Source: Thermomicrobiales bacterium (GTDB taxonomy: Bacteria > Chloroflexota > Chloroflexia > Thermomicrobiales > UBA6265). Taken from it: a stretch of 5,144 nucleotides of DNA. Below, in pieces: positions 1 to 5,144 of this stretch. The DNA lies in the NCBI GenBank assembly GCA_030447145.1, contig JAUJLY010000255.1:1-5144 (forward strand), read 5' to 3'. The notes under the pieces are model-generated. The model did no database searches. It saw only the letters and a program-made list of their open reading frames with translations, and was not told the origin of the DNA. Positions within the stretch are counted from its first letter, which is position 1; every line of letters starts with the position of its first letter. Both the position numbers and the translations under genes were made by a program.

Positions 1-1
1 T

Positions 2-514
2 GGTGCCATCTCGGGTGGGGCCGGGGACTGGTCCTCCGACAACATGGCCAGTGTGGCTGGGGTGGCCGGGTTGCTCTTCTTTGCTCCGCTGCTAATGATC
101 GTGGTCCGACAGAAGTACCCCCGATGGTGGTTCGACTGGAACCTGGAGCTGCAGCGCTTCTCGAACCGGGTCAGTACCTATCTGGTGCTGATGGATGACC
201 GCTACCCATCGACCGACGACCAGCAGTCCGTGCATCTGGACTATGCCTACCCGGACGTAAGGCGGGACCTGAATCGCTGGCTGCCATTGGTGAAGTGGTT
301 CCTGGCCATCCCCCATGTCATCGTCCTGGTGGTGCTCAATGTGGCGGCCGTCATTGCCGTCGTGGTGGCGTGGGTCGCGATTCTGGTCACTGGCCACTAC
401 CCACGAGGACTGTTTGATTTTGTGGAAGGTGTCTTTCGCTGGAACAATCGCGTCATTGGCTACGCGGTGACACTTGTCACGGACACGTATCCGCCCTTTC
501 GCCTGTCGGAATGA
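2..514 (+). CDS. DUF4389 integral membrane protein, 3' part (5' end outside window)
   Basis: The frame is open from the left edge, so the ATG at 44 is probably internal; 170 residues are visible. The second half carries the DUF4389 hallmarks: RWLPLVKWFLAIPH (residues 92-105), a long hydrophobic span to about 130, TGHYPRGLFDF (130-140), RWNNRV (146-151) and a closing DTYPPF (161-166). The first half looks like the end of an earlier copy of the same unit: a hydrophobic span (about 16-35), then QKYPRWWFDW (37-46), NRV (55-57) and DRYP (66-69). The visible part is therefore one and a half copies of an internally duplicated domain, which is usual for the family. The protein should sit in the cytoplasmic membrane; no biochemical function is established for DUF4389. 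No downstream gene is tightly coupled: the next start is 260 bases away. The family call is firm; the true start cannot be seen. Confidence 0.9.
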   Translation, partial: GAISGGAGDWSSDNMASVAGVAGLLFFAPLLMIVVRQKYPRWWFDWNLELQRFSNRVSTYLVLMDDRYPSTDDQQSVHLDYAYPDVRRDLNRWLPLVKWFLAIPHVIVLVVLNVAAVIAVVVAWVAILVTGHYPRGLFDFVEGVFRWNNRVIGYAVTLVTDTYPPFRLSE

Positions 515-676
515 GTCGCCTCGTCCGGTATGATTGCATCAATGGATAGATCAGACGGTGAGAGGCATGATGGGTAGCGGCACAGACCCTGCGCTGCCTA
601 GGACATTGGGAAGATCATACCCGCGCGGGATGTGGGCCTGTTGTCGCGGGGTGTCCTTGCGACTCTCCGTTGCTCA

Positions 677-696
677 TCTCCGGCCTTGGCTGGAGA
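677..696 (+). terminator. Possible hairpin with CTTG tetraloop downstream of the DUF4389 gene
   Basis: Bases 677-684 can pair with 689-696 (eight pairs, one of them G-T) around a CTTG loop at 685-688. CTTG is a stable tetraloop. There is no T-run after the stem, and it lies 160 bases past the stop codon at 514, so it is a weak candidate for a terminator. It could equally be a structure in the leader of the gene at 775. Confidence 0.2.
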
Positions 697-758
697 CAAG
701 TCGTCTCACTCCAATCGTGGGAAGTGATCGTCGGGATCTCATCGGCAGACACGTCGGC

Positions 759-764
759 GGAGGA
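759..764 (+). promoter_or_regulatory. Ribosome binding site choosing the ATG at 775
   Basis: GGAGGA lies 10 bases before the ATG at 775. The frame is open further upstream to an ATG at 670, but that start has no comparable site and would put 35 poorly structured residues in front of a clean membrane-anchor sequence. This site decides the start. Confidence 0.7.
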
Positions 765-774
765 ACATCGGACC

Positions 775-1260
775 ATGAGAAAGATCCGTGCGCTGACGTG
801 GTCGCTTCCGGCTGCGATCAGGATCGTGGGTGTTGCGCTCATCGCGGTCATCGTCCTGTGTGCCATGGACGCGTCGGAACCGGTAGAGTCCCAGGACACC
901 CCTGCCAGCACCCTTCGGATCTCTGTGGTTGACTACCTGGAGGCTGGCAGTTACGCCAACGCTGGACCAGCAGAGGGCCAGATGTGCCTGCCCTTTGGTA
1001 CGGTCGGCCCGTGGGAGACCGGTGGGGCGCAGTTGATTGTCACCGGCAATACCGGTCGCATCGTCGGGATCGTGGATGTCATGCAGGGCACGTTTGAACA
1101 GGTTGATGATGATATCGGCTGCGTAGTACGGGCCGAGTTGCCGATCGTCAACGCGCCGACCTTCACCTTCGCGGTGGCCGATGTGTACAACGAAACGGTG
1201 ACCCGTGACGCCTTGGCAGCCGCCGGTTGGGTCTCCGAGGTTGAGGTGGATCTACCGTAG
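775..1260 (+). CDS. Small membrane-anchored or secreted protein of unknown function
   Basis: This 161-residue protein has an export signal. A short basic start (MRKIR) and a second basic residue (Arg16) precede a hydrophobic stretch at about residues 17-31. That stretch may be an uncleaved anchor or a signal peptide. Cys29 lies in VIVLC, which is a poor lipobox because Leu, not Gly/Ala/Ser, precedes the Cys. A short Ser/Pro/Asp/Glu-rich segment (32-46) leads into a compact domain of about 115 residues. The domain has two cysteines, Cys71 (QMCLPF) and Cys116 (IGCVVR), that could form a disulfide. It ends with an L-x3-GW motif (147-152) and a short beta-like tail. This pattern resembles small exported beta-rich proteins common in Actinobacteria and Chloroflexota, for which I know no function. 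The start is chosen by the GGAGGA at 759-764. The gene is isolated, with 165 bases to the convergent gene on its right. Confidence 0.72.
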   Translation: MRKIRALTWSLPAAIRIVGVALIAVIVLCAMDASEPVESQDTPASTLRISVVDYLEAGSYANAGPAEGQMCLPFGTVGPWETGGAQLIVTGNTGRIVGIVDVMQGTFEQVDDDIGCVVRAELPIVNAPTFTFAVADVYNETVTRDALAAAGWVSEVEVDLP

Positions 1261-1425
1261 ATCGGGGTAGGCGGTTGACTATTCCAGCTTGGGTGTTCGA
1301 ACTGGTTCCCGGACTATGGCTGATTTCGAAGGGCTTCACTTCCTCCGCAAACAGTTATGAAACGACTGATTCGCGTTTGCCTGCAGCGGCACAAGCGCCT
1401 TCATGATGATCCACCCGAACGCGCT

Positions 1426-1749
1426 TCAACGTTGGGGATCCTGGCCTCCCCTCAGCGCCTCAGCTGTCGATTCGATAAAGCTGCTGGGCCAGGCAACGTC
1501 TGTCCATTGATCGCGAGGCACCCGGAGATAGTTCCTGGCGTTGGGATACGCCGGGATGCCCGTGGGTTCCTCCACAAAGGACAAGCCGGGAGCGGTCTTC
1601 TTGACGAACAACTGGTTGTCGCAGAGGAGCGCAACCACCACCCCTTCGTGATATACGGCGTACTCACCGAACATCTTCTTCGTCGTGACGGGACAGCTGC
1701 CTTTCAATTGCTCAACCAGATCGTCCGCAGTCTCTTGATCGGTTGCCAT
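1426..1749 (-). CDS. TfoX N-terminal domain protein
   Basis: This 107-residue protein matches the TfoX_N family along most of its length. It shows the signature KKMFGEYAVYHEG (residues 24-36), then VALLCDNQLFVK (39-50), an IPAYPNARNY segment (65-74) and a C-terminal helix with FIESTAEALRG (91-101). TfoX/Sxy regulates competence in gammaproteobacteria and has an additional C-terminal domain. Short proteins with only the N-terminal domain are widespread in bacteria and mostly uncharacterised, so a role in competence should not be assumed. The start at 1749 has GGGGTG at 1755-1760 with five bases of spacing. It lies downstream of the hypothetical gene at 1909-2490 on the same strand, with 159 bases between them, so co-transcription is possible but not shown. 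No symbol is given because orthology to tfoX is unsupported. Confidence 0.88.
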   Translation of the reverse strand: MATDQETADDLVEQLKGSCPVTTKKMFGEYAVYHEGVVVALLCDNQLFVKKTAPGLSFVEEPTGIPAYPNARNYLRVPRDQWTDVAWPSSFIESTAEALRGGQDPQR

Positions 1750-1878
1750 TGTTACACCCCGGCAAACATCAGCGAAATCCTTGTTCGGAGGGAAAGCTGG
1801 CGAGATCGAGCTGGATATCTCCCTGCATCGGATACCCTCTCACTGCCGTCTGCCCTCTTCCTGGCTTTCTTGAATCGG

Positions 1879-1897
1879 CTGCCCGCAGCATGGGCAG
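1879..1897 (-). terminator. Candidate hairpin terminator after the acidic hypothetical gene
   Basis: CTGCCC at 1879-1884 and GGGCAG at 1892-1897 form a perfect six-pair GC-rich stem with a seven-base loop. On the minus strand it starts 11 bases after the stop codon at 1909-1911, where a terminator would be expected. There is no T-run after it, so intrinsic termination would be weak. It might instead modulate read-through into the tfoX-like gene. Confidence 0.35.
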
Positions 1898-1908
1898 AGG
1901 TTCGGCGA

Positions 1909-2490
1909 TTAGTCGTCGACTGCACCCGGCTCGGTTTCAGGTACATGCGGCGATGGAGGCGAAACATTCCCGGTATCTGTGATCTGGCTTCCTGCCATTC
2001 TCGCCTCGGCTTCAAAAATGGCGGCGGACGGATCCTGCTCCTGTCCCGTCTCATCTTCGGAAACGGGCCTCGTTGCCGAGTGGTCTTCCAGCAATGTCAG
2101 CAGCTCGGGGGGAAAGACCTCGTTCAGCGTCAACTCGCCAAGCGGTTTCCCTTGCTGACGTGGCAGCTCGAAGGTGAAGTCGCGACGTTGGCCGTCCTTA
2201 CCCCTCACGGAGATCGTCAGCTCTTTCTTGCCGGAGGTCTCCTCGTTCGCCGTCATCCCTGATCGTCCTCCATTTGGTCCCTGCGGGTCGTCTGCGTCCT
2301 GCCCAGGATGATCGATCAGGTTCGCCGTTGCGTTCCTGACCTCTTCAATGTCAACTCCGGCTGCTTCCAGGGTTTCGAGGTCGAGTGGCTTGTCCGGGTC
2401 ACGATGGGCCCGGCCAACGTGCTCATGTCCGTCGCTATCGGTCCAGCGAATGACCGTTTCCTCGCCGCCCTGCTCACTGTTCGTCGCCAT
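1909..2490 (-). CDS. Acidic, cysteine-free hypothetical protein with two similar segments
   Basis: I do not recognise this 193-residue protein. It has no signal peptide, no membrane span and no cysteine, and is rich in Asp, Glu, Gly and Pro, so a soluble cytosolic protein is likely. Two better-ordered segments are visible. Residues 11-58 begin ETVIRWTDSDGHEHVG and continue with a helix-like LDLETLEAAGVDIEEVRNAT. Residues 90-137 begin ELTISVRGKDGQRRDF and continue with GELTLNEVFPPELLTLLED. Each looks like a short beta hairpin followed by a helix. The linker (60-78) and the tail from about 138 are Gly/Pro/acidic-rich and probably disordered. The start at 2490 is supported by AGGAG at 2500-2504, nine bases upstream. 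The internal ATG at 2256 (Met79) also has a strong site, so a shorter 115-residue product is possible. Plus-strand frames over this region are rich in Arg, Cys and Leu and have no domain logic. Confidence 0.65.
   Translation of the reverse strand: MATNSEQGGEETVIRWTDSDGHEHVGRAHRDPDKPLDLETLEAAGVDIEEVRNATANLIDHPGQDADDPQGPNGGRSGMTANEETSGKKELTISVRGKDGQRRDFTFELPRQQGKPLGELTLNEVFPPELLTLLEDHSATRPVSEDETGQEQDPSAAIFEAEARMAGSQITDTGNVSPPSPHVPETEPGAVDD
2266..2271 (-). promoter_or_regulatory. Internal ribosome binding site in front of an in-frame ATG at 2256
   Basis: On the minus strand GGAGGA lies nine bases before the ATG at 2254-2256, which is codon 79 of the 193-codon frame. Its match and spacing are as good as or better than those of the first start at 2490. 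It may drive a second product of 115 residues, or mark the original start of a gene that has become fused to the one upstream. Confidence 0.45.
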
Positions 2491-2559
2491 GGACTGTTGC
2501 TCCTGTCACTCCCCGTCCCTGGTTGCCTGGATCGCCCAGTGCCCCAAAGCCGGGGGCGG

Positions 2560-2988
2560 TCACCAGAGCACCCTGCCTGTCGGCCGGGCTCCTCTTCCCA
2601 AATGCATTCCTGATGCCCTGATTAACACCTTCCAGTATGCAGGATCAGCACGACATATGGACCGGAGATTCAGCACGAGTCCAACGGCGTTTGACCCCTC
2701 GATGATGTCACGATTCGGCTCCTGCACCTCCAACCCTGTTGCGCCATTACGGATGAACTCAGGCGCGATCATGGCGACATGCCGATCCCAGGCAACCATG
2801 AGGAGTACCTTGAGGGCATCCGCAATACAAGGGGAAATGCAGGTTCTGGCACGCGGGAGAGCCGTTCTCGCCTGCAGGACGTATGATGAAGGTGTACGTA
2901 CCTGTTCCATCACCTGTCCGAAGGGAATCGAAACCTCGACCGGAGCCCGTGCGTTATTGAGGGGACGAGCATCCTGGTTACGTTTCAT
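2560..2988 (-). pseudogene. Doubtful minus-strand frame, possible short gene or gene remnant
   Basis: The frame is open for 142 codons from an ATG at 2988, which has no Shine-Dalgarno site. A second in-frame ATG at 2799 has a weak AAGG eight bases upstream and would give 79 residues. The central part reads like a real soluble protein and its codons are mostly G/C at the third position: WDRHVAMIAPEFIRNG followed by GLEVQEPNRDII. The N-terminal 60 residues and the C-terminal tail (GARPTGRVLW) look like non-coding translation. I cannot assign a family. It may be a decayed gene fragment, a short real gene starting at 2799, or chance. It is listed so the region is not read as empty. Confidence 0.2.
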
Positions 2989-3003
2989 CAGATGCCATGG
3001 ACG

Positions 3004-3008
3004 AGGAG
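3004..3008 (+). promoter_or_regulatory. Ribosome binding site choosing the ATG at 3018
   Basis: AGGAG lies nine bases before the ATG at 3018 but only three before the in-frame ATG at 3012, and it lies inside the reading frame if the ATG at 2997 is used. The nine-base spacing equals that at 2490 and at the internal site before 2256, which favours 3018. Confidence 0.7.
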
Positions 3009-3017
3009 AGCATGACG

Positions 3018-3125
3018 ATGTTTACGACACAGCCACAACGTGCACCCCGCGGGCGGTCCCGCTTGTTGGCATGCTTCACAGTGCTGATGTTCCTGCTGTC
3101 ATTGATGCCCGCAGCCGCGAGTGCC
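3018..3125 (+). other. Signal peptide of the modular secreted protein
   Basis: This encodes residues 1-36: an Arg-rich n-region, a hydrophobic core (LLACFTVLMFLLSLM) and a small-residue c-region ending ASA. Cleavage after Ala36 is predicted from the A-x-A rule. The Cys at 19 is inside the core and is not a lipobox Cys, so Sec export with signal peptidase I is the likely route. Confidence 0.85.
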
Positions 3126-5144
3126 CTGCCGGCCCCGGCAACGGGCCAGTTCAGCCAGCTGGATGCGCAGAAAACGCTTGCCCAGACGGGTAGCTTTATA
3201 GAGGTGCATGTCAGCGCCTGTGAAACCGGGGCGATCGGAACGGCGCAGGAGCTACGCGACCTCTGTCACGAAAACGGCGTTGCCGGCGTCCAGATGTATA
3301 TCAGCTCCGCTGATCCGGCGTTGGGAGTCAACCTGGTCGACAAGACGACGGAGCGCATCAACGGTGCCGGACCGGGTATCACCAATACCGGCACCATCCC
3401 GGCCGGTGAGTATCTCATCGATGTTGATCTCCCCGGGGATGGCAACCGCTTTGTTGTCGGATGCGAGTTTTTCGATCGGGAAGAAATCGTTCCTGCCACA
3501 CCTGCCGACGCCCAGGAATTCAGGGTCACGGTGCCGCAGGGCGAGGACATCGTGTGCGATCTCTTCATCATTCCCCAGGATGGAACCGGTGCGAACGCGG
3601 CCGTCCAGCCTGCGCAGGATCTCGCCAGCCTCGATTTCACCGTCCGGTATTGCGATCGCACCGATCTGACAGGTGATGACCGCTCGTTCGATGCGCTTTC
3701 GACCAACTGCACGACGGTTCCGGCTCCGCCCACGGCACCACCGGTGCCAATCTCCCTCAGTATTGGCATGCCAGGTGGCGAAGCCTCCACGCGGCCGCTC
3801 GATGCAGAGGGGAGCGTCACCTTTGCCGATCTGCCGAATGGCAACTACCCGGTCTTCAGCAATGTTGACCGGGACAATGCCGGGGGATATCTCTTCTGCA
3901 CCTACGAGGGGCAGCCACGATACGAGAAGACGTTCGACGCCAACGGCACGACAACGTTCACGAATCTGTTGGGTGAGGAGATCGCCTGCGACTGGTTCGT
4001 GGTTTACGTCCCGCAGGAAGCTCCGCCACTGCCGGCTGACCAGGCGGCCAGCATCACGGCGAACTTGGTTTCCTGCCCACGGAACTACGATGTCGCCGCG
4101 AACGGCGAAGACGCCGCGGCGTTTGCCGCGAACTGCACCGCGCCAGCCGCCGATGTGCTGATGACGCTGACCGGCACGGATGGCACAAGAACCGAGGTCA
4201 CGAGTACAGCGGACGGTGTGGCGGCGTTCCCGAATCTTGAACCCGATACCTACACGCTCTTCAGCGGCATCCCATTGGAAGCCGCCAGCGAGTACGTCTT
4301 CTGTATGGGCGGCGATGGCGTCGAGACGCGGGAGGCGTTGAATGACCGCGGCGTGGTCACGCTCGAGGACGTCGGCACAAGCCAAATCGAGTGCTCCTGG
4401 TACATCGTTCCGGAGGATCTGCGGGGCGAGGAGACCGGCGCAACCGTCACTGTCCATCTCGCCGCCTGCCCGGTGGAGTACGCGGGCGACCAGTTCTATG
4501 CCGATTGCCATGCGAACGGCGTAGCAGATCAGCAATACACGCTCTCCGGCCCGAACGGTGAGGTAACCGCGACCACCACCATGCCGGCCGATCCTGGCCC
4601 AGGTGTGGCGACCTTCACCGAGCTTCCGGCCGGTGAATACACGTTGGCGGGTGGTCCTCCCCAGGATTTCGGATCCGTGGCTCTCTACTGCAGCGATCCC
4701 GCCACCAACCAACCCATCGGCGCGACGATGGAGGGCGGCAGGGCCCGCTTCTCCCTGGCTGAGCAGCAGAGTGTGCTCTGCGATTGGTACTTTATCCCAG
4801 TAGACGCCCGTGGTGAGGTAACACCCACCCCGACACCGGCACAGGCGCAGCGCGCCGAGATCCTGGTGACGCTCTTCGGGTGTAACGAAGGCACCGTCGC
4901 CGCTGGTGCCACGTTCGCTCAGCTTGACGAGGCATGCAACGCGCCGATCAACGGCGTCCCCTTCTCGCTCGGGATTCCGGGCGGCACGCCACTCACCGCC
5001 AACACCGGGGTCTCCGGTGGAGGAGCTGTTCGCTTCTACGAGCTGCGACCTGGCGACTACGTGATGACACCGTCGCTTCCGGCGAACTACACCAGTGCCG
5101 CGGTCTACTGTCAGATCGGCGATGGTGATGTTTACCAAAAGAGC
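3018..5144 (+). CDS. Large secreted protein of tandem cysteine-bearing SpaA/Cna_B-like modules, 3' end outside window
   Basis: The frame is open to the right edge, giving 709 visible residues and no stop. Residues 1-36 form a signal peptide: a basic start with Arg8, Arg11, Arg13 and Arg15, a hydrophobic core at 16-30, and an AAASA cleavage site before Leu37. The mature part is five tandem modules. Each complete one has four cysteines: 68/83/149/180, 212/231/294/324, 353/373/429/459 and 484/497/558/588; the fifth shows 622/640/698. Each has a PxGxY-like turn typical of prealbumin-like SpaA/Cna_B domains (IPAGEY, LPNGNY, LEPDTY, LPAGEY, LRPGDY). The complete ones end in a Cys-Asp/Ser-Trp-aromatic strand with a Pro. 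A TPTPTP linker (602-607) precedes module 5. The product should be extracellular, with disulfide-stabilised beta domains in a rod, perhaps for adhesion or surface structure; that role is inferred. The start is set by the AGGAG at 3004-3008; ATGs at 2997 and 3012 are in-frame alternatives. Confidence 0.92.
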   Translation, partial: MFTTQPQRAPRGRSRLLACFTVLMFLLSLMPAAASALPAPATGQFSQLDAQKTLAQTGSFIEVHVSACETGAIGTAQELRDLCHENGVAGVQMYISSADPALGVNLVDKTTERINGAGPGITNTGTIPAGEYLIDVDLPGDGNRFVVGCEFFDREEIVPATPADAQEFRVTVPQGEDIVCDLFIIPQDGTGANAAVQPAQDLASLDFTVRYCDRTDLTGDDRSFDALSTNCTTVPAPPTAPPVPISLSIGMPGGEASTRPLDAEGSVTFADLPNGNYPVFSNVDRDNAGGYLFCTYEGQPRYEKTFDANGTTTFTNLLGEEIACDWFVVYVPQEAPPLPADQAASITANLVSCPRNYDVAANGEDAAAFAANCTAPAADVLMTLTGTDGTRTEVTSTADGVAAFPNLEPDTYTLFSGIPLEAASEYVFCMGGDGVETREALNDRGVVTLEDVGTSQIECSWYIVPEDLRGEETGATVTVHLAACPVEYAGDQFYADCHANGVADQQYTLSGPNGEVTATTTMPADPGPGVATFTELPAGEYTLAGGPPQDFGSVALYCSDPATNQPIGATMEGGRARFSLAEQQSVLCDWYFIPVDARGEVTPTPTPAQAQRAEILVTLFGCNEGTVAAGATFAQLDEACNAPINGVPFSLGIPGGTPLTANTGVSGGGAVRFYELRPGDYVMTPSLPANYTSAAVYCQIGDGDVYQKS
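3192..3578 (+). repeat. Protein module 1
   Basis: Residues 59-187, with cysteines at 68, 83, 149 and 180. IPAGEY ends at Tyr132, 17 residues before Cys149. The closing strand is CDLFIIP, with Leu where modules 2-4 have Trp. The C2-C3 interval of 66 residues is the longest of the five, so this is the most divergent module. Confidence 0.75.
3627..4016 (+). repeat. Protein module 2
   Basis: Residues 204-333, with cysteines at 212, 231, 294 and 324. LPNGNY ends at Tyr277, 17 residues before Cys294. A Pro/Ala-rich segment (235-244) follows Cys231. The closing strand is CDWFVVYVP, two residues longer before its Pro than in the other modules. Confidence 0.8.
4050..4412 (+). repeat. Protein module 3
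   Basis: Residues 345-465, with cysteines at 353, 373, 429 and 459. The turn motif is LEPDTY, with Asp instead of Gly, ending at Tyr412, 17 residues before Cys429. The closing strand is CSWYIVP. The segment between the first two cysteines is Ala-rich. Confidence 0.8.
4440..4799 (+). repeat. Protein module 4
   Basis: Residues 475-594, with cysteines at 484, 497, 558 and 588. This is the cleanest SpaA-like signature: GVATF, then TELPAGEYTL, with Tyr541 17 residues before Cys558. The closing strand is CDWYFIP. A TPTPTP linker follows at residues 602-607. Confidence 0.82.
4854..5144 (+). repeat. Protein module 5, cut by the window edge
   Basis: Residues 613-709, with cysteines at 622, 640 and 698. 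GAVRFYELRPGDY ends at Tyr681, 17 residues before Cys698. The fourth cysteine and closing strand lie beyond the edge. From the spacing of the other modules the missing Cys should be near residue 728, about 55 bases past the end of the window. Confidence 0.78.

Larger units (their letters stand above)
2491..3017. other. 527-base stretch between divergent genes, no confidently supported gene
   Basis: The stretch separates the minus-strand start at 2490 from the plus-strand start at 3018 and should hold promoters for both. I find no convincing -35/-10 pair. The nearest for the plus-strand gene is TTGAGG followed by TACGTT at a 16-base spacing (about 2956-2983), which is a poor -10 match. A minus-strand frame at 2560-2988 is the only coding candidate and is listed separately. 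No tRNA, repeat or mobile element is visible. Confidence 0.4.

Noticed and set aside
620..629. CCCGCGCGGG palindrome as an operator
   Set aside because: The symmetry stops at ten bases, it is pure GC in a GC-rich region, and no second copy or promoter lies nearby.
534..932. 132-codon plus-strand open frame after the DUF4389 gene
   Set aside because: It overlaps the start of the 775-1260 gene in another frame, has an Arg/Cys/His-rich composition, and shows no domain.
1295..1302. GTTCGAAC, resembling a tRNA T-loop
   Set aside because: The flanking bases cannot form the five-pair T stem and no acceptor, D or anticodon arm can be drawn around it. It is a chance eight-base palindrome.
1261..1425. 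Shared terminator between the convergent genes
   Set aside because: Only weak stems are possible (for example AAACG with CGTTT) with long loops and no T-runs on either strand.
1357..2262. 301-codon plus-strand open frame
   Set aside because: It runs antisense to the TfoX_N gene and to part of the acidic hypothetical gene, and its translation shows no domain. The TfoX_N match on the minus strand is clear.
2348..3193. 281-codon plus-strand open frame
   Set aside because: It overlaps the signal-peptide region of the modular gene in another frame and is rich in Ser, Arg, Cys and Pro with no domain or export signal.
3266..3844. 192-codon minus-strand frame, and shorter frames on both strands inside 3200-5144
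   Set aside because: These are shadows of the modular gene; none has domain logic and they are mutually incompatible with its well-supported frame.
3252..5138. 628-codon minus-strand open frame as a real gene
   Set aside because: It is antisense in exact codon register to the modular secreted gene, its openness follows from absent TTA/CTA/TCA codons, and its Arg/Gly/His-rich translation has no recognisable domain. The plus strand has a signal peptide and a regular repeat.

Overview
The window looks like chromosomal DNA from a GC-rich bacterium. The gene content fits best with Chloroflexota of the Thermomicrobia/Sphaerobacter type: a DUF4389 membrane protein, a secreted protein built from cysteine-bearing SpaA/Cna_B-like modules with a Thr-Pro linker, and a stand-alone TfoX_N protein. 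This assignment is inferred from content and style, because there is no rRNA or other phylogenetic marker here. I see no RNA gene, insertion sequence, CRISPR array or integrase.

Layout. (1) Positions 2-514, plus strand: the 3' part of a DUF4389 integral membrane protein that began before the window. (2) 775-1260, plus: a small membrane-anchored or secreted protein of unknown function with two cysteines in its exported part. (3) 1426-1749, minus: a TfoX N-terminal-domain protein, convergent with gene 2. (4) 1909-2490, minus: an acidic, cysteine-free hypothetical protein lying upstream of the tfoX-like gene on the same strand; it has a second, well-formed ribosome binding site inside it. (5) 2491-3017: a weakly characterised stretch with one doubtful minus-strand frame (2560-2988). 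(6) 3018 to the right edge, plus: a long secreted protein, 709 residues visible, with no stop codon before the window ends.

Gene 6 is the main content of the window and is easy to miss. It has no stop codon here, and the opposite strand carries a 628-codon open frame (3252-5138) in exact codon register that a gene caller could choose instead. The plus-strand reading has a Shine-Dalgarno site, a textbook signal peptide ending in an AxA site, and five tandem modules of about 130-145 residues. Each complete module has four cysteines. The distance from the Tyr of a PxGxY motif to the third Cys is exactly 17 residues in all five modules, and from the third to the fourth Cys it is 30 or 31 in the four complete ones. 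The fifth module is cut by the window edge.

Nothing in the sequence ties the six genes into one pathway. Genes 1, 2 and 6 act in or outside the membrane. Genes 3 and 4 are cytosolic and may share a minus-strand transcript, though a hairpin lies between them. The most interesting object is the cysteine-spaced repeat protein, probably an extracellular stalk or surface protein.
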